Assembly (NCBI GenBank): GCA_963921825.1
Contig: OY997588.1
Span: 133,827,203-133,891,202, forward strand
Reading direction: 5' to 3'
Length of the DNA: 64,000 bases
Source of the DNA: Erodium maritimum
Taxonomy: Eukaryota > Streptophyta > Magnoliopsida > Geraniales > Geraniaceae
Under the pieces are notes generated by a model that was not told the origin of the DNA, searched no databases, and saw only the letters and a program-made list of their open reading frames with translations. This document shows, in pieces, positions 33,651 to 45,137 of the stretch; the stretch's first letter is position 1; each line of letters begins with the position of its first letter. Made by a program: the position numbers and the translations under genes.

Positions 33651-33789
33651 CTGTTTTTCTGATTTTTTTTTTCAAATGACAATCTTTATTGATTAACTAA
33701 AGTCTAAGCATAACATATTCAATTATACAAAACAACAGCATAAGAAATTTTTTACATATATCATGTGATTGAACTTTTTTTATTTTTTT
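33651..33789. other. Spacer
   Basis: AT-rich sequence between the ORF1-only LINE and the RRM retroposon; nothing recognised. Confidence 0.4.
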
Positions 33790-35690
33790 TAGATAAACGC
33801 AAAAAATTTATTAGAAAAAAGTTAGATCCAAGCAGGATCTAACCAAGAGCAACCATTACAAGAGAGCTCTCAGAAGGAGCTGCGGGAACAAAACCCGAAA
33901 CAAAAAGGAACACAAAATCACCAATCAGTAACCCATTCATCATTCTGAAGTTAAGGTCGGGTCGTCAAAAGCTTTAGCTGCATGAGCCAGCTTAGCAGTT
34001 TGAGTTTGTTGTAAAATCTGCTTCCCAATGTCTACATGATTTACAAACCTCTTCCGACTCCTAGAATGGACTGATATGATATGAGTAGTATAATAATCCC
34101 TCAAGAACTTAGGAGGCTGACTTTGACGGCTTGATTTTTGAGAAGGCTGCTTGGAATGTTGACGTTGATCAAAGGTTTAAGATCTGAAGGTTTAAGGAGA
34201 ACCTCCTTCCATGGGCTACTGTGAAGAACCCCAATCGGATCTCCATTTTCCACCTAGTGAGACACATTGGCTCCCGACAAAACCACAGTAGATGGTTGAG
34301 ATTGGGTCTCGAGACCCGATACCGACCCAATTGAAATTGACCCCGAGTCTTGTACCTAACCTAAGTGATGGGTTGGGCACAAAGACCCAGCATGAACAGG
34401 TCTTACCCCATCACAAACGGGCTGGACATCAAGAGTATTGTGCTGGACAGGCCCATCTGGGCTACCAAGCTGAGGCACAACATCAACTCCATCTTCTTCT
34501 CCACGAGAATCGTGGACGTTACCTCCAATCACGGCATGATCCACGCGATCGTAACCTATGGGATCTGATTCAACGATGGCGATTTGCAGATCCGAATTCA
34601 AAGGAGAATCCCGGAGATCATCCTGCGCCTTCTCCGACCGTCGAACATCCAGCTCCGATGAATTTTCCGGCAAGACCATGGAAAGCTCAGGACCTGCTGC
34701 ACTTCCAACCAGACCGAAACTCGCACCCACAACGTCTCCCTTAACTGGAAATAACCCAGCGGACAAAGGTGAGGTTGAACGAGTCGGAGAGCCCGTGCTC
34801 TGATCCGCGGTTCCGGCCTGAGATTCTCTCATGGATCTCGGAAGAGCCTCCGATGCACTGGAGGCTCCAAAACCTCCGATCTGCAGACAAGGGATAGACA
34901 CCACGAGGTCCTTATTCCCTTTGATCAACAACTCTGACTTTTAAGCACTGCTCTATTTTTTGCAGGCATTGATCAGACCAGTTTTCCGGCGCCACGCAAG
35001 AGCTACAAACAGGTTAAATCCATTAAGCTTAAAGCCATTTAGACTGTCACCTATCTTAGGTGCAACCTCCTCCTATCCAAAACGAACAAAAGCGAAGTAA
35101 CGTCCCTTCTGATTTGGCCGGCGAGGGGCTGACGTTAACAAGACATCTCCAAAGGTACCAAATACGTTTTTAACCCATTCCTCAGAAGAATTGTAAGACA
35201 GATTACTCACAAAAATCTCTTCCTCAATGACGTCCCTCTTCCTCGGACGTTTCCGGAACAATAGTTCCTTACCAGGGCCGGCCGGGACCTCGCCGTCCGC
35301 TTTGGGTTCAGGCACTGAGACAACCCAGGCTCTAGAGCCATCATCCACTTTTTATTGAACAGACACGACCTGATCCTCCAACCTCATCTGAAACCTTGGG
35401 TAATCTGCGTGCTCCTCTCCTTTTGCTTGCAACCGTCTTCTCCAAAACTTCCTCCCTCACGATCTCGCAGTACCTCTCGTACGAGGAGAGTAAGACTGAA
35501 CAAAAAGGAGGAAAAGGCCTTACACCCTGTTCCCTTCCGTTCCAACATCTGTTTCCACATGAACATCTCCTGCAGCTGAATCTTCAAACTCTGGAATCGT
35601 CACGGCTTCTGGAACGATTCACTTTGATCCAGTATTGTGAGAAAGTTTTCTCATTGGATGATCACTTTGATCCAGTAGCAGAACTCCGAA
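33790..35690 (-). mobile_element. RRM-encoding LINE-like retroposon
   Basis: On the minus strand a protein frame with an RNA-recognition motif is followed by about 560 bases of 3' region ending in an A-rich tail (T-rich on the plus strand near 33778-33790). Some plant L1 LINEs carry an RRM in ORF1. There is no ORF2, so this is again an ORF1-only, non-autonomous copy. A 15-bp word CACTTTGATCCAGTA occurs at about 35621 and 35667; it may be a relic of insertion near the 5' end. The true 5' border is uncertain. Confidence 0.5.
34356..35348 (-). pseudogene. RRM-domain ORF1 of a LINE-like element
   Basis: From MDDGSRAWVV (35348) the frame passes a basic segment (FRKRPRKRD), then an RRM: RNP2-like IFVSNLSYNSSEEWVKNVF, then the RNP1-like RYFAFVRF. 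A TAG at 35073-35075 cuts the domain; the same frame goes on with EEVAPKIGDSLNGFKLNGF, the end of an RRM. A second open frame (34931-34356) is a Ser/Gly/acidic tail without a known domain. The RRM would bind RNA. It is dead through stops between 35075 and 34931. Confidence 0.6.
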
Positions 35691-35703
35691 CATAGGTTAT
35701 ATG

Positions 35704-36802
35704 TGTTAGACGAGTTAGTCCATAAACGATAAAAACAGATAAAAACTGAATCCAATATTATTAATGAATATTCAAATCACATACGAAATAAAATAACAAA
35801 CAAAGTATGCAAAATTATGAAGTCGATACGTAATCGAAACAGTAACCTCAATCGATACTCGAAGAGGGAACTGGTATGTCGAGGCCTGCGAACCAGTTTC
35901 CTTAAGACTTTTTATTGCCCCGTCTGAGCAAGTCTCCCAAGATACAACGACAACGTAAACGAACTCGAAACCGTGTATGAGAAGTAGCACCGAGTAGAAA
36001 GAAATCAGTTGCTCTGTTCTTGTAGAAGGAGAGAAATTGTGTAGGTAAATTTCGTATCTAATTCGTCTCTACTACGTGTCTAATTTTTCACTACGAATAA
36101 TGAACTAGAACAGAGCTTATATAGGAAAAGGGGAGAGAGTTTTTGGAAACGAGTTTTATGGAAATACAATTTCCGGAAATATCAATTTTGGGAAATATAC
36201 AATTTCCAAAAAATAAATATTAAATTCGAATTTAATAAATTCTAGAAACTAAAAATAATTTCAGAATTATTATAAGATTCGAAATAATATAAAATTAGAA
36301 AATTTCCTTAATTGCATATCAATTTCCAAAACTGAAAAAGATATCAATTTCATATTTCCTTATTTGCATATTCTGAAAATTGGAAATTAATTGTTGAGAT
36401 TTTATACGGGCTGAAGCAAAACGGAGCTGGCGCTACGAGCCCAAATCCGCTACAGCATTCGCGTCCCGCACACAGCCTTTCATCCAAGCAATTCAAACAT
36501 GCTAGGAAGGCAACACTATATAAACCCAATGAAAGTTTAGCAATCTTTCGATGTGGGACAACATAAAAATGATGTACTTTCCATTTGCAATTTTCTCAAC
36601 AACTAAGTTCAACGGGTGATCTTTGAGCTTTAATTTCTCATTCACCTCTTGTCCGTTTAGACCTCATAATATCTCGTTGGAAAGGCCTCACTTCCTAGAA
36701 CACGAAACTAGTCTTTCCATAGTTCTAGGATGACCCGATCCGGTAGATAATTGAGTGTCAAGTTGACCATTTCCATTAGTCTAAACTCACTTTTGTCCAA
36801 CA
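35704..36802 (-). repeat. 3' LTR of the copia-derived element
   Basis: It matches the LTR at 41041-42032 over its whole length except for one extra segment of about 107 bases. Its minus-strand start adjoins the polypurine tract. Confidence 0.88.
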
Positions 36803-36811
36803 ATCCCCTAC
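36803..36811 (-). promoter_or_regulatory. Polypurine tract of the copia-derived element
   Basis: On the minus strand GTAGGGGAT directly precedes the TGTTGG start of the 3' LTR, the position where plus-strand DNA synthesis is primed. Confidence 0.65.
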
Positions 36812-37399
36812 ATGAATAGAAATTAACGCGAGAGGAAAGCGATAGGATGGTGACTTCTCATAGCTGATATCTGCATAGGATAGGTAGGCAACACCCTTGA
36901 ACCTTCCCTTGTGAAGATGTATTTACTTTACTGACTGACTAGTAGACACGATGTCCTTGAACTATTTTGTCGTTTATGTAAATGAAGATACATTCCACAC
37001 AGACACCAACAAACACAGTTTTTTCGGTTCTCATGGTTATGTCCGTAAGTCATGGACATCTCTTGGTTCTGCAAGAGTTTAAGACAACTAAGCCCCAGTA
37101 GTTTCCCTTGAGGCAACTCCACCTCACTCTCACATAGGTGATTTCTTTGCTCATATTCTTGAAGCACAATGAATCATTAAAAGCATAGTTTAACCTTAAC
37201 ACGTTTTAAATCACTGTTTACATCATAGGAATGGACCCGGGTGACCCCCACAGTGACCACACAAGGTTTATGCAATTAGGTTGTCCCATTGAACCTAGAT
37301 CTTGGGATCTCCAGTCAACTAGGTTGGGTTTTCCTTCACATAACGCCTTAATTGATTACGGGATTTAGTCACATTCCTTTGGATGTTGTAACAACTACA

Positions 37400-38500
37400 T
37401 CTCTATTTAACCCTTTGGTTAGCGGATCCGCAATGTTATCTTTTGATCTTACAAAATCAATAGCGATAACTACAGTTGAGATCAGTTGTTTAATCAGATT
37501 TTTGCCCTATTGATTGTTGCTTGATTGTCACAATGCACACAAACCTTGAGCACAGGCTTTAGCCAATCTGGATTATCCTCCAAGAAGTTTCGTAGCCACT
37601 TGGTTTTATCCAAGGCACAAACTAAGATTCCATATAGTGGATCTAGTTATAATCGTTCGTCTTGAGGATATCCACGACAATACTACTTCTACTAGAGTAA
37701 GGACATATCCACCCATGCTTTTTGAATCCTTAATATCAGATATTCAACTAGCATCAGAGTATCCTTCAAGAACAGTAGGTTCTCTCTTATAGTGCAGTCC
37801 ATAGTCACACGAGTGTATCGTAAGTATCCAAGTACTCTTACGATAACTGTCCAATGGTCTTTCCATGGATTACTCGTGAGTCTACTCAATGTACTTACCA
37901 TAACTGCATGTCAGGTCTAGTACAACTCATGAGATACATAGTCAATGTTTTCACCTTTATTTTAAACAAATGTTCACTAATGTCTATAGGTGTTCTTGCA
38001 TTACAAGTATCATTCTTACTGAACTTACTCAATATCTTGTCTATTTAGTGTGGTTAGGTTAACATGACACCATCAGATGAACGTTTGATTTGGATACCCA
38101 AAATCTTACACGCGAGTACCATTTCTTTTATGTCAAACTTAGAGTTTTACAAGGTTTTGGTACCCTTTACCATCTTATCACTACCCCCATGATTAGAATG
38201 TCCTCCACGTACAGACATAGGATCATATATCCGTCATTTGGGGTACTAACATCTATCATTTGTCACACTTGTTTATCTTGTAGTTATTGACTAGCAAGAC
38301 ATCTTCAAGCTTTTGTACATTGCTTAAGTGCTAGCTTCAGTCCAATAAACTATAGTCCACTACTTTTAAGACCGATTGTCATCTTATTTAATAATGGAGC
38401 CAATAACTTAGCAAGACACCCCCACATTTTCAAGTAATTATTGGAAGGTTTTCTCCCTTTCCATAATTCGTGTAGAGTCCTGTCTAATTTCTTAAGGGGT
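37400..38500 (-). pseudogene. Copia pol remnant (reverse transcriptase end and RNase H)
   Basis: Reading right to left, the RT active-site box is at about 38212-38183 as LYVEDILIMG; copia elements have YVDD, so the first Asp has become Glu. Further on are [26 protein letters not shown] pieces (37.9 kb, the start of the RNase H region), a one-base frame change after LRYTR, and in the new frame EGYSDAS then a TGA at the expected Trp. Near 37560-37500 comes the VCVHCDNQ block. GAG, protease, integrase and most of RT are absent. Given the near-identical LTRs, the coding region was probably already dead when this copy inserted. Confidence 0.75.
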
Positions 38501-38579
38501 ACCTTATTCAAAGGTAGTTAGCTAACAAAATAGCTTCCCCTCCCCCCACATGCCAAGTGACAACTCAGATTTGATTTGA

Positions 38580-40260
38580 TCAAAAGGTTCGTCACGTGAA
38601 TAATTATTTTGACATAAATTCCGCATTTATAGTCCGTTGGAATTTTAGGATGTGTTCCGAGATTGTTTAATCTTACGCAGCGCTACGTGGTAAACGTGTC
38701 CAATTTCCCATGTCATACATATAACGACACAATGAGATAATTATAAGAAGCGTCCCCCTTACATTATTCATTTATTGGACTTAACGTGTTTGGAAACATA
38801 TTCGTTTCCCACAAATATTCATCCTTAGTCAAAACTAATTTATCACCCTCATAAACCGTCCTTAAGCCTTGTACACTTCAAGTCGTTTCGAGGTTCTTCC
38901 TATATCCGGAAGTCACATTGAAATTTGAGCAATTCTCATTTTCAAATAATTTCACGTTGTTTCACTAAGAAACTAATCCAATTTACAATTTTTAACATTT
39001 GGACGTATTCCAATATGTTTAAATTGATTTGTCATATTTCAATTGTCAAGAATTGAAACTATTCAAATTTGGTCATTTGTTCTTTCCATGGAGTAAAATT
39101 AACTTGATCTTGAAACCTTAAATTTAATCGTTCTAACGTGTTTCACATTGAAACAGAAATCGATTAATAGGTCAATGATTAAATTAATCTTCTCAATGAT
39201 AAATCGACACATTCGATTGAACTTGTACCAAGTAGGCCGAATCGATTAATTAATCGTTCGCACGTGTTTGATCAAGAAGTTTGAAAATGAAACTATTCAA
39301 TTTCTCTTTTCTTGTTCTTGTATAGGTTTGTTTCATTTTTGAAATCAATTGAACCTTTCTAATTTGTCATTTCTTTATAAGAACAGGATCAAATTCACTA
39401 TTTAGATCCACATTGATCTTTTATATGGTTCAAGCCAATTGAACCGTTTAACTCAAACCTCGTTTGAGCTTAAATATCGATTGAGTCGTCTTTACGTGTT
39501 TCAAAGAAACAAGATCGATTCAATCTATTTTATCAACTATAGAATTTGAACAAATGGTTCACCACTTAAACTCGAAGTTCATAAGTAGATAGAACGACAT
39601 CATTTGTTCATCACATTCTAAAGTGAAAACATGTTGTTTGTACGTGTTCTTTAAAGAACATAATCAATATTGAACTTAAATTCTAACACAGAATTTTTAG
39701 TTCCAACTTACTCGTTGTAATGTTTTTCCACAAAATAGGAATCAATTAATTTACTTTCCAAATCTTGGATGTTTTAATTAACTGAAACCATTAAGTTTGT
39801 CAATTTCCATCGAGTGTCTTTTAGTCGTTGAAAGCACGTTCTATTTTAATCTATTCGTACATGTTCTACTTTTAGAACCGAATCAGATTTTTATTTTACA
39901 GATCTCACGAATACATTTGTTCGATCGTCTTTATGTGTTTCCAAGAAACAAGATCGATCACAAATATCGTTCTTCTAAGGAAATGTTTTAAATTCCCTTT
40001 AGGAGACTAGGAAACCGTCTAGAAAATAAATCCAATTTGTTTCCTTCTTGAATTTAGAGAAAACCGTTTAGGAATTTTATTCCAAGTTCGTTTCTCTCGT
40101 TTGTTTCACAAAGAAACTGTATTTATAAGTTTCCAATCGTTGGAAATTTTAATCTGTTCGAATGTGTTCTAATTTGAACCGAATCAGATAACATCAAAAT
40201 TGATGTAACAAGATCGTCTTTACGTGTTTCTAGGAAACAAGATCGATCACAAGAATTATT
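38580..40260. repeat. Array of covarying hairpins in the copia leader
   Basis: At least eight imperfect hairpins share one plan: an outer stem, a spacer often reading TTTACG, an inner stem TGTTTC/GAAACA or GTTC/GAAC, a 3-8 base loop, and the closing outer stem. Examples: 39124-39167 (outer TTAATCG/CGATTAA, inner TGTTTC/GAAACA); 39922-39956 (CGATC/GATCG, same inner); 40212-40248 (GATCG/CGATC, same inner); 40152-40189 (ATCTG+TTCG/CGAA+CAGAT, inner GTTC/GAAC); 39848-39889 (AATCT+TTCG/CGAA+AGATT, inner GTTC/GAAC); 39480-39524 (ATTGA/TCAAT). The stems differ in sequence between units yet still pair. No protein is encoded here. Confidence 0.7.
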
Positions 40261-41040
40261 CTAGCATATAGAATAAGTAGAAGAATAGAGTTTTTTTTTT
40301 AATCTGTCCAGCCGGGTTGGGTCTGACCCGCGGACCGGATCTGCTCCACAACCCGCGCGCAACCCAGACCGGGTCCATGACCCGCGAGCGACCCGGTTCT
40401 CTCTTGACCCGCGTGCCTTCCTCCTCCAGTAGCTTCGTTCTTTTTCTTTTGTCTAGACAACTAAATGGGTTTCTTCCTTCTTTTGTTTGTGCTTGAGCAT
40501 AATTTGGACTTAGAATTTTCGTCCTCTATGGGCCTACACAAAACAATATCCAACAGTCCAAAAAAGTAAATAAATAAATAAAAAGTCAAAACCCTTTTAA
40601 GTCTTTAAGCGTATATATCAGCAGCAACTGATATGAATGTTTTTTTTTTCCAGCTTCAGCAACCTGCAACAGTTTTTGTTGCAACAGCATAGTAATTTGA
40701 ATTCCAAAATCAAGATTATAAAATCACAATATAAGTTCTTCAACCTATTTACCCAGAAAAAAAATAATCAATATTTGATTTTCAGTAGTAACCAGCAATT
40801 GACCTCAACCTGCAATGTCTAAAAACAAAGACAACAGCGAGGGGAAGAAAAATCGTATTCTAAAACGATTTAACCATCTCAGAAAAGATGAACATGATTT
40901 GAAAATTTCCGATTTTCATATTGTTATTCAAAATTAGATAAAACCTGTTTGGATCGTTCAAACTTAGTTTGAATCAAAACTTCGGCAAGGATAACCTGTT
41001 CTTCGTCTATGAACTTGCAAAAATAAAAAAGTCTTAAGAT

Positions 41041-42032
41041 TGTTAGACGAGTTAGTCCATAAACGATAAAAACAGATAAAAACTGAATCCAATATTATTA
41101 ATGAATATTCAAATCACATACGAAATAAAATAACAAACAAAGTATGCAAAATTATGAAGTCGATACGTAATCGAAACAGTAACCTCAATCGATACTCGAA
41201 GAGGGAACTGGTATGTCAAGGCATGCGAACTAGTTTCCTTAAGACTTTTTATTGCCCCGTCTGAGCAAGTCTCCCAAGATACAACGACAACGTAAACGAA
41301 CTCGAAACCGTGTATGAGAAGTAGCACCAAGTAGAAAGAAATCAGTTGCTCTGTTCTTGGAGAAGGAGAGAAATTGTGTAGGTAAATTTCGTATCTAATT
41401 CGTCTCTACTACGTGTCTAATTTTTCACTACGAATAATGAACTAGAACAGAGCTTATATAGGAAAAGGGGAGAGAGTTTTTGGAAACGAGTTTTATGGAA
41501 ACACAATTTCCGGAAATATCAATTTTGGGAAATATACAATTTCCAAAAAATAAATATTAAATTCGAATTTAATAAATTCTAGAAACTAAAAATAATTTCA
41601 GAATTATTATAAGATTCGAAATAATATAAAATTTGAAAATTTCCAGCAAAACAGAGCTGGTGCTACGAGCCCAAATCCGCTGCAGCATTCGCATCTTGCA
41701 CACAGCCTTTCATCCAAACAATTCAAAGATGCTAGGAAGGCAACACTATATAAACTCAATGAAAGTTTAGCAATCTTTAGATGTGGGACAACATAAAAAT
41801 GATGTACTTTTCATTTGCAATTTTCTCAACAACTAAGTTCAACGGGTGATCTTTGAGCTTTAATTTCTCATTCACCTCTTGTCCGTTTAGACCTCATAAT
41901 ATCTCGTTGGAAAGGCATCACTTCCTAGAACACGAAACTAATCTTTCCATAGTTCTAGGATGACCCGATCCGATAGATAATTGAGTGTCAAGTTGACCAT
42001 TTCCATTAGTCTAAACTCACTTTTGTCCAACA
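41041..42032 (-). repeat. 5' LTR of the copia-derived element
   Basis: This is the upstream LTR in the minus reading. Short minus-strand open frames in both LTRs (such as 41109-41330) are identical-looking by-products and not genes. Confidence 0.88.
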
Positions 42033-42037
42033 ATCTG

Positions 42038-42303
42038 TAGATTACACGCCATGAGCAATATATCCAAAATATGCCATTTCCACGCTTGTTTTCGGTCTGC
42101 TACTGTCTTGTCTTATATAATTCATACACAATTCCATGAGTGCCACTAGTGAATTATAGCTAGTGGAACCAAAAAATAAAAGAAAAAGGAAGCGATAGTG
42201 GAAATAGCATACATACTCTATACTTGACCAATGATAAGAATTTGATACTACGAGCTTCACCTTTGTGTTAAATTATCTAGTGTTAATTTAGAAGTTAATA
42301 ATA
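42038..42303. other. DNA downstream of the neprosin gene
   Basis: About 270 bases between the copia-derived element and the neprosin stop codon, probably holding the gene's 3' untranslated region. Nothing else is seen. Confidence 0.5.
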
Positions 42304-45137
42304 TCATGTGCACAGTGGATTATTCCCAGGCCCACCGTAGTAAAAATGCGTACCCCATTGATTGTTGTAGGAGCTCTTGATGTTGTAACAATCAGTGTTC
42401 TCCGCTGGGGTTGAGATGCCTTGGGCCGTAGTCAAACTATTGTCCAAATCAACTACTTCAAGATTTTGAAAGTAACTTGCCATTCTAAACCCGTTGTCGA
42501 GAAAGTGGCAGGAGCCCATTTGGGTCGACGCGTGCTCGCCGTTGGCACGGGTGTTCACCACCTCTCCACCCCACTCTACCATGGAGGCATGGTCCCTTAG
42601 ATGGCTGAATAGTTCCGCTAGCCAATACCCTATTGGGATAATCATGGGTCCTAACCTCCCTTGAGGTTTGTTTTGGCGATCCTAACTGGGTGTGACATTT
42701 CCTTGCACTTCCCCTGTGACCTTTCTTTTTTTTGCGTAAACTAACATTTTCCGTCTATTTTGACGATTCCGTTAAAAAAATGCTATTGTGCACGTGACCA
42801 ACACGTGTCAAAAACCTAACGGAATCCGTTAAAATAGACGGAAATGGTTAGTTTTCGCAAAAAAAAAAGATCAAGCGTAGTTGAAAGTGCAAGGAAAGGT
42901 CAAACCCAGTTAGGATCGCCAAAACAAACCTTAAGGGGGGCTATGTCACGCCCCAAATCCGGTTTTGACCGGACTCGAGACGTGAACTAGGAATAATAAT
43001 TAAATAATAAATAAAAAGAAATTTAATAATGCAATCTCCGAGTAAAACATAATTCAAATCTAAAGTCAAGAGTCAAACGTTCGTTTCAACAGAATAACGG
43101 GAAATATAGTTTGATACAAAAGGGCAGTACGTCTCTACTACACAAAGTCACCGAATCCTCAAGGAGCTCCCGAGCCCTGAGGCCAACTCTAGGTCTACTC
43201 ATCAACGAAACCTGTAAAAACAGTAAACACGAAGGGGGTGAGCTTACGCTCAATAGGAAAAAGTAGTAAAATAAAAAGAACCCCGCTTTGACAACAAAAT
43301 CTCGATTAGTACGGTTAACCAAAAGACACCATAATCAAAGACCAACAAGAATTGAAACACTTAATAAAATAGTAACTCAATGGGATCAACGGGGAGACAG
43401 CTTATCCACCAATAGAACAAATAAAGAACACACGAGTACTGAAATATAGATAATTGAAACCACGAGACTCCGATCCACACACAAATCAACACATCATACC
43501 GGAATGCTCCTCGGTCACAATGGGACACATATCATCGGGGCTTTCGGAAATGTCCCCACAAGGAACACATATCATCGGGGCCCCCGGAAATGTCTCCAAA
43601 GAGACTCAGATCATCGGGGTGAAGCAAGATGTCTTCCCGGAAATGTCCCCGCAGGAACACATATCAACGGGGAAACCACCTAATACAATAACCAGAATGC
43701 ACATCGGTTTTCCTGGAACACACATCGGGGTAAACACTGTACCGGAATGCACATCGGTCTTCCCGGAAATCCCTCGGGGCATAAATACGACACCTCGTGC
43801 CAAAACACAAACCGTCGGTCTAGGTACTACCCCACACCGGCATACCCCCTCGGTGTAGGTACCATACCGGAATACAACTCCTCTTGGAACACACATCAAG
43901 AGAATAACACACATCATAATGTCATAGTTCAACACGGCTTACCAAGCCCAACAATCTTACCACAACACGTCACATAGAACTCATATTATCAACCCAGCTT
44001 ACCGGCATGGCTTACCAAACATATCCCATCGGTCTATCACTCACTCGATCATACCATTAGGGCACAATCACATAATCACATTCAAACATTCACTCGATCA
44101 ATCATAACACGAATCAACCGTTCACATTACAATCATCACAATTCGTCTAGTTTAGTATGACTCTTCTATTATCCAAAGAATGAAACATGCATCGGCATTT
44201 GATACCATTGATCACAATTCCACACAAACACAATCAATCCTAAGGCTCGTCATGGCCATTCTACCAGCACGACAATTTCCCAATAATTGAAAGCGGTTAA
44301 ACTAGTGTCACATCCTATATGCATACTAAGACTCTTCCGGTTATTAACATAATTGAAAGCGGTTATCCTAGTGAATCATATCCTATATGCAAACTAGGAC
44401 CTTTCCGGTTATTATTATCCTATAGGCATACTATTAGCATTCTTTAAATTAAGAGTGGAGTTTACTACTCTTCCTTACCTTGAATTCTCCAACCCTTAAT
44501 TACTCCTAGCTGCTGACGTCCTGGCTAGCTTCCTCCTCTTCCGTGGACGAAGCCGGACTCTAAGTTAACAAGGAACACGATAAATCAATAATGAGTCCAA
44601 CATTGATTTAAAGTGACGAAAACCGAAATTAAACCAACAAATCGTCATTTTTTCAATTTAAACGGTTTTAGGCACGAAAGTCACGAACAACTGGGCTTCG
44701 AACACCCGAGCCCCGAGGGCATGGTTCCCGGTGCACGGCCCCCGAGGCACGGGTCCCCATGAACGGGTCCCGAGGCACAATTCCTGAGGTGCCCCAGCCC
44801 GTGTTCCCAAATAACGGCACCCGTGGTTGGTCCTTCGGCGAGCCTTCGATCGCCGGAAAAAATTTCCTTTTTCTCCAAATTCGTCCAAAAGTGTTTTAGG
44901 TCCTTAATCCAACAAGTTTCATCAAAAGCCCCTTAATAAGAGTCCCAATTTTACACTTTCCTCAAATCTCCAAGTTAGGGTTTCAACTCCAATCTTCAAT
45001 TCCAACGTTTTCTTTACACCTCCTTACAAATCCAACCTTGTTTTCTTGTTTCCAACCACACCCACTCCAAAACAAGTTGATTCTTCCAAGACCCACGGAT
45101 TTTAGTTGCTCAAAAACGAAAATAAAAGAGTTCCTAC

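Larger units (their letters stand above)
35704..42032 (-). mobile_element. Copia-derived LTR element, probably moved in trans
   Basis: Two direct repeats bound it: 35704-36802 (3' LTR in the minus reading) and 41041-42032 (5' LTR). Each starts TGTTGGACAAAAGTGAG and ends CGTCTAACA on the minus strand. By eye they are about 97-98% alike apart from roughly 107 extra bases in the 3' LTR near 36310-36420. The flanks ATATG (35699-35703) and ATCTG (42033-42037) match at four of five positions. A polypurine tract GTAGGGGAT lies next to the 3' LTR (36803-36811). The interior holds only the RT and RNase H end of copia pol, heavily mutated, and a 1.7-kb hairpin-rich leader. No clear tRNA primer site follows the 5' LTR. 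Confidence 0.88.

Noticed and set aside
35704..42032. Tandem or segmental duplication as the explanation for the two 1-kb repeats
   Set aside because: The repeats begin TG and end CA, are flanked by a near-matching 5-bp duplication, and enclose a polypurine tract and copia RT/RNase H.
42665..42935. Stand-alone inverted repeat directly next to, but separate from, the neprosin break
   Set aside because: The inverted repeats continue outward on both sides of LTR B and end at a perfect 9-bp duplication inside the neprosin exon, so it is one MITE that received the LTR.
43454..43858. 134-residue plus-strand frame with repeated HISS and GTHIG units
   Set aside because: It comes from degenerate LTR repeats (ATCGGGG words) in LTR B.
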